Below are positions 7,851 to 13,626 of a DNA stretch of 15,035 nucleotides, in pieces; the first letter of the stretch is position 1, and the number at the start of each line of letters is the position of its first letter. The position numbers were made by a program, and so were the translations under genes. The DNA lies in NCBI GenBank assembly GCA_016930895.1, contig JAFGFV010000015.1, forward strand, positions 1 through 15,035. Reading direction: 5' to 3'. This stretch comes from Spirochaetales bacterium. Lineage in GTDB: Bacteria; Spirochaetota; Spirochaetia; SZUA-6; DRHE01. The notes beneath the pieces were generated by a model, which ran no database searches, was not told the origin of the DNA, and saw only the letters and a list, made by a program, of their open reading frames with translations.

Positions 7851-8798
7851 ATGCCCCGCATGAGCGCCATGATCCTGGTGGCCGGCCACAACAGCGACTG
7901 GAAGAAGATCTACCGGATCCGGAGGATGCAGGTGGGGGAGGTCAACCGCCTCGAGGAGCTGCACTACGTGGCCGCCGGCAAGGGGGCCAACACCGCCCGC
8001 GCTCTGACCTGCATGGGGGAGCGGGTCCTGCTCGTGGGCTACGCCGGCGGCGTCAACGGCTCGCGTTTTCTCGACGCCCTGCGCGAGGAGGGAATCCCCC
8101 ACGACTTCCAGAGGATCCGCGAGGAGACCCGCACCTGTGTCACCATCCTGGAGGCCGAGCGGCACGCCACCGAGCTCATCGAGCCCTCCCCGACGGTGAG
8201 CCTGGCCGAGGCCCGCGGCTGCGAACGCCGCCTGCTGCGCCGGCTGCCGGGGGCCCGGGTCCTGGTCCTGTCGGGGACCTCCGTCGAGGGCTCGCCCGCC
8301 GACTGCTACCGGCGCTACGTCGAGGCCGCCCGACGCCGCGGGGTCCCGGTGGTGCTCGACTCCTACCGGGACCACGGGCGACTGGCCCTGGAAGCCTCCC
8401 CCGCGGTGCTCAAGATCAACCGCCGCGAACTGGAGAGCCTGGTGGGCCGGGCCCTCCCGGAGACCGCCGACCGGAGGGAGGCCTACCGCGCGCTGCGGGA
8501 GCGCTACGGCCTGTCCTGGGTCATCATCACCTCCGGGGCGGAGGCGATCGAGGGGTACGACGGGAAGCGGCACTACGCGGTCACTCCTCCCCGGATCGAG
8601 GCGCTCAACCCGATCGGGAGCGGCGACGCGGCGACCGCCGGCATCGCGGCCTGCTTTGCCCGCGGAGAGACCCTGGCCGAGGCCCTGAGGCTGGGCGCGG
8701 CGATGGGGAGCGCCAACTGCCTGAGCCTTCGCACCGGCCACGTGGACCCGGCCACGGTCCGACGTCTCCTGGAAACTCTCGCCGTCGAAGAATCGTAG
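7851..8798 (+). CDS. PfkB-family sugar (phosphate) kinase, 1-phosphofructokinase-like
   Basis: 315 residues if started at ATG 7851, four bases after mgtE. ATG 7860 (GAGGG about ten bases before it) and ATG 7869 (giving MILVAG, nearest the family's usual N-terminus) are equally possible. The ribokinase/PfkB fold is shown by AAGKGANTARAL (41-52), the motif of the FruK/LacC branch, and by the C-terminal NPIGSGDAATAG, where Asp259 is the catalytic base and GSG the anion hole. The middle GTSVEGSPADCYRRY and ITSGAEAIEGYDGK fit the nucleotide-binding half. The enzyme likely phosphorylates fructose-1-phosphate, tagatose-6-phosphate or a related sugar phosphate with ATP. The usual LNPALD substrate motif near the N-terminus is GHNSDWKK here, so the substrate may differ. 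No PTS or sugar-transport gene is adjacent, so context does not settle it. Confidence 0.85.
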   Translation: MPRMSAMILVAGHNSDWKKIYRIRRMQVGEVNRLEELHYVAAGKGANTARALTCMGERVLLVGYAGGVNGSRFLDALREEGIPHDFQRIREETRTCVTILEAERHATELIEPSPTVSLAEARGCERRLLRRLPGARVLVLSGTSVEGSPADCYRRYVEAARRRGVPVVLDSYRDHGRLALEASPAVLKINRRELESLVGRALPETADRREAYRALRERYGLSWVIITSGAEAIEGYDGKRHYAVTPPRIEALNPIGSGDAATAGIAACFARGETLAEALRLGAAMGSANCLSLRTGHVDPATVRRLLETLAVEES

Positions 8799-8835
8799 GA
8801 CCCGGCCGGGGGCCATTCGGCGTCCAGGGCGGGCC

Positions 8836-10278
8836 CTACCGCCGCGCCCGGACCTCCCAGCCCACGCTGACGCCGAGGGTATCCGCCAGTTCGCCGGGGG
8901 TCTGCAGATCCAGAAACAGGGTCCTGCCCTCCCGCTCCGCCGTCCAGCGCAGCCCCCCGGCCAGGAGGCAAGGGCTGGAGCGCGTGGAGGCCGCTGCGGG
9001 CCCGCGCACGCTGGCTCTCAGGCGCAACGAGTCCTCCCCCCGGTCGTGCGCCCAGGCGCCCCGCACCTCCAGGAAAACGGAGTCGCCGTCCCCTTGGGCA
9101 CCTTGCCAGCCCAGTTCCGCCTCCAGGCGGGCCCGCCCGTTCTCGGCGCCCGCGTTCAACAGGACGGAGCCCCGGCTCTCGGAGGCGCCGCAGCCCAGGC
9201 GGCGGCGCTGGCCCTCCCCCTCGACCCCGAAGCGCAGGGTCACCCCGGCGGCCGCCTCGGCCTCCAGTCCGAGCACCGCCGAGGCCCGCAGCTCGTAGCC
9301 CCCGGCATGCTCCCCGCCGCGCAGGGCGGCACGGGAGTGGTGCGTGGCGGCCTCGATCTCTGACTCGAGGCTCCAGCGTGCGCGGCGGGGGGGCGAGGGG
9401 CGGGAGCGGGTCTCGCCTTCCAGGCCCAGGCGCACCCCGCCGTGCAGCTGCCGGACGGCGAGCTCCCCCTGCGGCGAGCGGTACTCCGGGCTGGACACCC
9501 CGCCGGCTAGAGCGAGCAGGAAGCTCGCCGCCTCCCAGCGCGCGTGGAGCTCACTGCACACCCCCGGCGGGACCAGGACGCCGCCGGAGAGCAGGCCCGC
9601 CCAGCTCAGGACCAGCCGGCCTCGGGCCGGCCCGGGAGCGGGATCTGCCCATGCGGGGCCGCAGGCCCCGAGGCGGGCGGCCAGGTGCAGAAGCCCAGCG
9701 CCGGGGTACGGCGCCGAGGGAAGGTACCAGGTCTCCTGGGCTGAGTCGGACGGTGGGAGCGAGTACAGGGCCAGGGCCTCGACGGCCCCTCTTCCGGGGG
9801 AGTCCCACGCCAGCCACCCTCCCCCCTGCAGCGGCACCCGGTCGGTGCGCATGACCGCGAGCCCGCCTTGGAGGGATGCCCGGGCCCGGGCGTCCGCCAG
9901 GACCACGATACCGCGCCGCGAGGAAGCCTCCAGGGAGCCGTCCAGCCGCAGGGTCGTCGCTTCCTCGGCAGCCGTGCCCGCCGGTCCGCGGCCCAGAGGG
10001 CTGAAGAGCTGCCTCCACAGCCCCGCCGGGGCAACCGGTCCCGCCAGCGCGACCGGCAGGGCGATGCCCAGGCGGCGCTCGACGGACTGGAGCCCGAGCA
10101 GCTCCTCCAGGTACACGAACCGCACGCCCGGCAGCTCGACTACCAGGCGATGGCGCGCCAGCTCCAGCTCCTCCAGGCGCAGGGTGTAGCGCGTGTACAC
10201 GGTTGCCTGGGCGGCGGCAGAGGCCGCGGAGGCCAGCAAGAGGGCGCAGGCGAGCCAGGGCACGGGCTTGAGCTTCAT
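8836..10278 (-). CDS. Secreted protein of unknown function, probably beta-rich outer-envelope protein
   Basis: 480 residues from ATG 10278-10276; a GTG eight codons upstream (10302) is in frame but would precede the signal peptide. I do not recognise the family. Residues 1-23 form a classical signal peptide (MKLKPVPW, then a hydrophobic Ala/Leu core, cleavage likely near AAA/QA). The rest shows repeated short stretches of alternating hydrophobic and polar residues separated by Gly/Ser/Pro turns, especially in the C-terminal half (for example AAGVTLRFGVEGEG, SVFLEVRGAWAHD, LADTLGVSVGWEVRARR), as in outer-membrane beta-barrels or large beta-sandwiches. It does not end in the aromatic residue typical of proteobacterial barrels. 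Composition is rich in Ala, Gly, Arg and Glu. It stands alone on its strand, converging on the kinase gene and diverging from ackA. It is real by length, signal peptide and sensible composition, but the function is unassigned. Confidence 0.75.
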   Translation of the reverse strand: MKLKPVPWLACALLLASAASAAAQATVYTRYTLRLEELELARHRLVVELPGVRFVYLEELLGLQSVERRLGIALPVALAGPVAPAGLWRQLFSPLGRGPAGTAAEEATTLRLDGSLEASSRRGIVVLADARARASLQGGLAVMRTDRVPLQGGGWLAWDSPGRGAVEALALYSLPPSDSAQETWYLPSAPYPGAGLLHLAARLGACGPAWADPAPGPARGRLVLSWAGLLSGGVLVPPGVCSELHARWEAASFLLALAGGVSSPEYRSPQGELAVRQLHGGVRLGLEGETRSRPSPPRRARWSLESEIEAATHHSRAALRGGEHAGGYELRASAVLGLEAEAAAGVTLRFGVEGEGQRRRLGCGASESRGSVLLNAGAENGRARLEAELGWQGAQGDGDSVFLEVRGAWAHDRGEDSLRLRASVRGPAAASTRSSPCLLAGGLRWTAEREGRTLFLDLQTPGELADTLGVSVGWEVRARR

Positions 10279-10345
10279 CCCTTGCCGGTAACTGCAAGGC
10301 ACCTGCCAAACCCCCGCTTGTTCCGGGCAGGGAAAAGGCCGTCGG

Positions 10346-10361
10346 TTTACATTCTTTTACA
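10346..10361. repeat. Direct repeat TTTACA-N4-TTTACA in the ackA upstream region
   Basis: TTTACA occurs at 10346-10351 and again at 10356-10361, one helical turn (10 bases) apart, within an AT-rich island of an otherwise GC-rich intergenic region between the secreted-protein gene and ackA. The spacing suits a regulator binding the same DNA face, or part of a promoter for the minus-strand gene (TGTAAA on that strand). It may also be chance; no matching -35 was found in either direction. Confidence 0.3.
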
Positions 10362-10420
10362 ATCCCTGGGAGCGGGGGCGCTCGGCAGACGGGCTGCTCG
10401 ACGCGCAGCAGCTGCTTCCG

Positions 10421-10449
10421 TTGACACGCTGGAGGCCTGTCCGTATAGT
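10421..10449 (+). promoter_or_regulatory. Near-consensus sigma-70 promoter of ackA
   Basis: A perfect -35 TTGACA (10421-10426), a 17-base spacer and TATAGT (10444-10449, five of six matches to TATAAT) stand 31 bases before the ackA start. Transcription should begin near 10456, leaving a leader of about 25 bases that contains GGAGG. The match to the housekeeping consensus predicts strong, largely constitutive transcription. The 202 bases between the divergent genes contain no other feature except the TTTACA repeat. Confidence 0.85.
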
Positions 10450-10480
10450 GCCAGCTAGCCAGCCAGATGGAGGCGAGATC

Positions 10481-11818
10481 GTGGATATACTCACCCTGAA
10501 CTGCGGCAGCTCTTCGCTCAAGTACCAGCTCTACGACTGGGACACGAGGGAAGCCCTCGCCAAGGGAATCGTCGAGCGGGTCACAGTCGGCGGTTCCTTC
10601 ATCGAACACTACGCCAAGGGCAAGGGCAAGACCAAGCGGGAGCGCGAGTGCCCGAACCACAAGGTCGCTCTCGAGCTGATCATGGAGACCCTGCTCGACC
10701 GGGAGATCGGCGCCATCCGGGATCTCAAGCAGATCGCGGCCGTGGGCCACCGGATGGTGCACGGTGGCGAGCGGTTCGCCCAGTCGGTGATCATCGACGA
10801 CAAGGCGCTCTCGACCTTCAAGGAGCTGGCCGACCTGGCACCTCTGCACAATCCCCCGAACATCATGGGGGTCGAGGCCGCCCGGGAGGTGCTGCCGGAC
10901 GTGCCGCACTGCGCGGTCATGGACACCGCCTGGCACCAGACCATGCCCGCCCACGCCTTCATCTACGCCCTGCCCTACTCCTGGTACGAGGACTACGGGG
11001 TGCGGCGCTACGGGTTCCACGGGACCTCGTTCCTGTACGTGGCCAAGCGGGCTGCGGTGCTCCTGGGCCGGGACCCCTTCCAGACCAACCTGATCCTCCT
11101 GCACATCGGCAACGGCGCCAGCGCCAACGCGGTCCGCAGCGGGATCTCGGTGGACACCTCCATGGGCTTCACCCCCCTGGAGGGCCTGGTCATGGGGACC
11201 CGGGCGGGGGACCATGACGCCGCCATCGGCTACTACGTTCTGGGCAAAGAGGGGATGGAGCCCAGACAGATGGAGCAGACCCTGAACAAGTCCAGCGGGG
11301 TCTACGGGATCACCGAGAAATACACCGACCGCAGGGACATCGAGATCGCCGCCGAGAAGGGCGACCAGCGCGCCCGGCTGGCCATCGACGTCGAAGCCTA
11401 CCGGATCCGCAAGTACGTGGGCGCGTACTTCGCCGCCCTCGGCCACGTGGAGGCCATCGTCTTCACCGCCGGGGTCGGCGAGCGGGGCCCGATCCTCCGT
11501 GAGGCGGCCCTCGGTGGCCTGGAAAAGCTGGGCATCCGCCTGGACCCGCGCAGAAACGCCATCTCCAAGACCCGCAACGCGGAAACCGTGATCTCGACCC
11601 CGGACTCCCCGGTCAAGGTGCTCGTGATTCCGACCGACGAGGAGCTGGTAATGACCGAGGACACCGAGGCCCTGCTGCAGGGCACCTACCGGGTGCACAC
11701 GGAGTTCACCTACAGCTTCCAGAGCCGCGACTACGTGAACAAGGAACGCGCCGAGGCCTTCGCCCAGGAGCTCGCCAAGAAACCCGAGCTCCAGGAGGTG
11801 GTTGCCCGGGTCCCGTGA
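10481..11818 (+). CDS. ackA: Acetate kinase, long form with C-terminal tail
   Basis: 445 residues. The enzyme interconverts acetyl phosphate plus ADP and acetate plus ATP, the energy-yielding end of acetate fermentation, in the cytoplasm. Motifs in order are Asn7 in LNCGSSSLKY, GHRMVHGG with the substrate Arg, LAPLHNPPN, the catalytic Asp in MDTAWHQTMP, His180 in YGFHGTS, HIGNGAS, the transition-state Arg in MGTRAG, VFTAGVGE, and the Glu of PTDEELVM. Residue 184, His in the well-studied Methanosarcina enzyme, is Phe here (HGTSF). After PTDEELVMTED come about 45 extra residues (VHTEFTYSFQSRDYVNKE...), absent from the roughly 400-residue standard enzyme. GTG 10481 is the start, seven bases after GGAGG and directly before VDILTLNCGSSS; a longer in-frame TTG start would sit inside the promoter. 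The usual partner pta is not in the window. Confidence 0.96.
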   Translation: MDILTLNCGSSSLKYQLYDWDTREALAKGIVERVTVGGSFIEHYAKGKGKTKRERECPNHKVALELIMETLLDREIGAIRDLKQIAAVGHRMVHGGERFAQSVIIDDKALSTFKELADLAPLHNPPNIMGVEAAREVLPDVPHCAVMDTAWHQTMPAHAFIYALPYSWYEDYGVRRYGFHGTSFLYVAKRAAVLLGRDPFQTNLILLHIGNGASANAVRSGISVDTSMGFTPLEGLVMGTRAGDHDAAIGYYVLGKEGMEPRQMEQTLNKSSGVYGITEKYTDRRDIEIAAEKGDQRARLAIDVEAYRIRKYVGAYFAALGHVEAIVFTAGVGERGPILREAALGGLEKLGIRLDPRRNAISKTRNAETVISTPDSPVKVLVIPTDEELVMTEDTEALLQGTYRVHTEFTYSFQSRDYVNKERAEAFAQELAKKPELQEVVARVP

Positions 11819-11839
11819 CGGGGCTGCCGGCGAGCCCCG
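11819..11839. terminator. GC-rich stem-loop between convergent ackA and glycosyltransferase genes
   Basis: CGGGGCT (11819-11825) pairs perfectly with AGCCCCG (11833-11839) around the seven-base loop GCCGGCG, starting one base after the ackA stop and ending three bases before the stop of the opposing gene. The position suits a bidirectional terminator. No T-run follows on either side, so it is not a textbook intrinsic terminator and may act with Rho or as a 3'-end stabiliser. Confidence 0.45.
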
Positions 11840-11842
11840 CGC

Positions 11843-12958
11843 TCAGGCGGTGAACCCGGCCAGACGGTCGAGCTCCGCGTCGTAGATGCCGATCAGCCCG
11901 TCCCAGGCGTAGCGGTTCATGCACTCCGCCAGCGCCCGGACCTTCCCGCCCCAGGGGCTCTCGGGCAGGGGCAGCTCCGTGAGCAGCCGCACCAGCTTGT
12001 CCACGAGCTCCGCGTGGTCTGCGTACAGGAAATCGTCGTGAAAGGCCGGAGGGATCAACTCCGGATAGGAGAGCCGGCCAGGAAGAAGCGGGGCGCAGCC
12101 CCTGCGGACGGCCTCCACCACCGCGATGCCGAAGTTCTCCTGCCTGGCGGTGCTGATCACCACCGCCCCCCGCTCCAGCCAGCGCCGATACTCCCTTCGC
12201 TCCTCGACGTAACCGTACTGGGCGATCCCTGCCCCCCAGCGCTCCCGCGCCCTGAGGAACGCCTTGGGGACCTTCTGGTAGTTCTCCCCCAGGAGAGCGA
12301 GCTCGAAGCGGGCCCCGCGGCCCGCCGCCTCTTCCAGGGCGGCGAAGAAGGCGCCGGGGTCCTTGTCGAACTCCCACCGATGGTTCCAGATGACCAGGGG
12401 CACCTGCCCGGGCGGGGCCAGCGGGATCGGATCGCTGGGAGCGAAGCGGCAGCCCGGGTACAGCACCCCGCTGCGGCCCCGGATCGCCTCGATGACCCAG
12501 CGCGGCCGGTACTCCGGCATGCGCCGGAGAAATGCGGGCAACTGCGCGAAGAAGGCATCGTAGTGGCTGCGGGAGTTGAACAGGACACGGTCGGCCGCAA
12601 GCGCGGTGGTGATGTCCGTGAAGCCGAACTGGTAGTCCATGCGCTCTCCCGGCGCCAGGGGATAGGTCAGTTGGTTCTCGTGAAAGTACACCAGGGCCGG
12701 CGGGCACGCCTCACCCCACAGGGCCTTGAGGTCCGAGAGGGACAGCAGGCCCGTGGTGATGAGCCCGTCGTAGCCTCGGGGCGCGGGCAGCCTGCCCGCG
12801 AGGTACAGAGCGGCGCCGCGCAGTCGCCACTTCCAGAAGCGCGCCGGCAGGGTGTGCAGCTCGATCTCGTGCCGCGAGTGGGCGACCAGCCCCTCGGCGA
12901 ACTCCCGGTGCGATCCCCCGAAAAAAGGCTCCAGGAACAGAAAGCGCCCGCGCCGCAT
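11843..12958 (-). CDS. DUF3524-type glycosyltransferase, tRNA-queuosine alpha-mannosyltransferase-like
   Basis: 371 residues from ATG 12958-12956, with a GC-rich GGAGCGGGG upstream as a possible ribosome binding site. The N-terminus carries the hallmark of the DUF3524/QTMAN family: LEPFFGGSHREFAEGL (9-24), then LHTLPARFWKWRLRGAALYLA and VYFHENQLTYPL. The C-terminal half is a GT-B, GT4-like nucleotide-sugar domain, with WNHRWEFDKDPGAFF, LLGENYQKVPKAF, and an EX7E motif at Glu274-Glu282 (ENFGIAVVE). The animal member (GTDC1/QTMAN) adds mannose from GDP-mannose to queuosine at the wobble base of tRNA-Asp; the bacterial members are much less studied. So a tRNA modification role is the best guess but is not proven from sequence. 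The gene lies 17 bases downstream of a phosphoesterase gene on the same strand, so the two are probably cotranscribed. Confidence 0.85.
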   Translation of the reverse strand: MRRGRFLFLEPFFGGSHREFAEGLVAHSRHEIELHTLPARFWKWRLRGAALYLAGRLPAPRGYDGLITTGLLSLSDLKALWGEACPPALVYFHENQLTYPLAPGERMDYQFGFTDITTALAADRVLFNSRSHYDAFFAQLPAFLRRMPEYRPRWVIEAIRGRSGVLYPGCRFAPSDPIPLAPPGQVPLVIWNHRWEFDKDPGAFFAALEEAAGRGARFELALLGENYQKVPKAFLRARERWGAGIAQYGYVEERREYRRWLERGAVVISTARQENFGIAVVEAVRRGCAPLLPGRLSYPELIPPAFHDDFLYADHAELVDKLVRLLTELPLPESPWGGKVRALAECMNRYAWDGLIGIYDAELDRLAGFTA

Positions 12959-12975
12959 CAGGACCCCGCTCCGCC

Positions 12976-13470
12976 CTACAGGACCACGATCTCCGCCTCG
13001 AGACGCTCCAGGTCCACGATCGCCACGGTGGGCTGGTCGGTCTCGTAGCCCGCGCAGCTGCCGGGATTCAGGAGCAGCCGCCCGTCGGCCTTTTCGACCA
13101 GCGCGTGGTGGTTGTGGCCGTAGATCACGAGGTCGAAATCCCCCGAACGCAGGAGGCTGCGGACCACGTCGGGATAGTGCATGACCACGATGCGCCGCCC
13201 TCCCAGCTCGAGGGCCATGACCGTGTCGCGGAACGTCCAGGAGTCCCCCGCCTTGCGCTCCAGCAGCAGCCGGTCCCCGTCGTTGTTCCCGAACACCGCG
13301 TACATCTGCACCCCCTGATCCTTCAGGGACGCAAGCCCCCGCAGGGTGAACTGCGAGCATATGTCCCCGGCGTGGATCACCGCCTCCACCCGCCGGGCGG
13401 CGAACAGCTCTCCCGCTCTCCTGACGTTGTCCACGTGGTCGTGGCTGTCCGAAAGAACGCCGATCTTCAT
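12976..13470 (-). CDS. YfcE/MJ0936-type metallophosphoesterase
   Basis: 164 residues. The binuclear metal site of calcineurin-like phosphoesterases is complete: Asp8 and His10 (LSDSHD), Asp36 (HAGD), Asn62/Asn63-Asp64 (FGNNDGD), His98 (VVMHYPD), and His119 and His121 (YGHNHH). The length and the GNND variant match the MJ0936/YfcE branch, small cytoplasmic enzymes active on phosphodiesters in vitro, with uncertain physiological substrates. NPGS in the last third is also typical of the branch. ATG 13470-13468 is preceded by GAGAGGGGGG at about five bases. It is the first gene of a two-gene unit with the DUF3524 glycosyltransferase and diverges from the pyruvate-kinase-like gene. Whether it acts with the glycosyltransferase is unknown. 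Confidence 0.92.
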   Translation of the reverse strand: MKIGVLSDSHDHVDNVRRAGELFAARRVEAVIHAGDICSQFTLRGLASLKDQGVQMYAVFGNNDGDRLLLERKAGDSWTFRDTVMALELGGRRIVVMHYPDVVRSLLRSGDFDLVIYGHNHHALVEKADGRLLLNPGSCAGYETDQPTVAIVDLERLEAEIVVL

Positions 13471-13506
13471 TCGTACCCCCCTCTCCCGTCGCGAATCGCC
13501 TCGATG

Positions 13507-13536
13507 AGTCTATCCCACCGCGCCGGAGAGGGCCAA
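13507..13536 (-). promoter_or_regulatory. Possible sigma-70 promoter of the phosphoesterase-glycosyltransferase unit
   Basis: On the minus strand, TTGGCC (13536-13531) and TAGACT (13512-13507) are separated by 18 bases, each matching four of six consensus positions, about 37 bases before the ATG. The position is right for a divergent gene pair, but the match is modest in a GC-rich region. Confidence 0.35.
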
Positions 13537-13547
13537 GCGGGTGCCCT

Positions 13548-13586
13548 GCCGCCGGCCTTCCAGCCGCCGGCCTTCCAGCCGCCGGG
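13548..13586. repeat. 15-base tandem repeat, about 2.6 copies
   Basis: The unit GCCGCCGGCCTTCCA occurs at 13548-13562 and 13563-13577 without mismatch, followed by a partial third copy (GCCGCCGGG). It lies between the divergent phosphoesterase and pyruvate-kinase-like genes, just upstream of the candidate promoter of the latter. GCCGGC within each unit is self-complementary. It looks like a slippage-prone minisatellite; no function is evident. Confidence 0.7.
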
Positions 13587-13589
13587 CCC

Positions 13590-13619
13590 TTGACCGTCGC
13601 ACGCCCGCCGGCGGATAGT
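13590..13619 (+). promoter_or_regulatory. Possible promoter of the pyruvate-kinase-like gene, giving a leaderless start
   Basis: TTGACC (13590-13595, five of six consensus bases) and GATAGT (13614-13619, four of six) are separated by 18 bases. The expected transcription start is about 13625-13627, on top of the GTG start codon, and no Shine-Dalgarno sequence is present. The arrangement suggests leaderless translation. The -35 is good, the -10 only fair. Confidence 0.45.
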
Positions 13620-13626
13620 AGGCTTG

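Noticed and set aside
8799..8835. CCCGGCCGGG palindrome between the sugar kinase and the secreted-protein gene, as a terminator
   Set aside because: The stem would be only 3-4 bp with no T-run. Such palindromes are expected by chance at this base composition.
9344..10189. A + strand open frame of 281 codons opposite the secreted-protein gene
   Set aside because: Arg/Ser/Pro-rich translation with no motif. The minus-strand reading has a signal peptide and balanced composition, so that strand was preferred.
9551..11698. A 715-codon minus-strand open frame across ackA and the secreted-protein gene
   Set aside because: It is antisense to ackA and in a wrong frame of the secreted-protein gene, with low-complexity composition.
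12014..13048. A + strand open frame of 344 codons opposite the glycosyltransferase
   Set aside because: It is antisense to a gene with firm family motifs, and no homology is visible.
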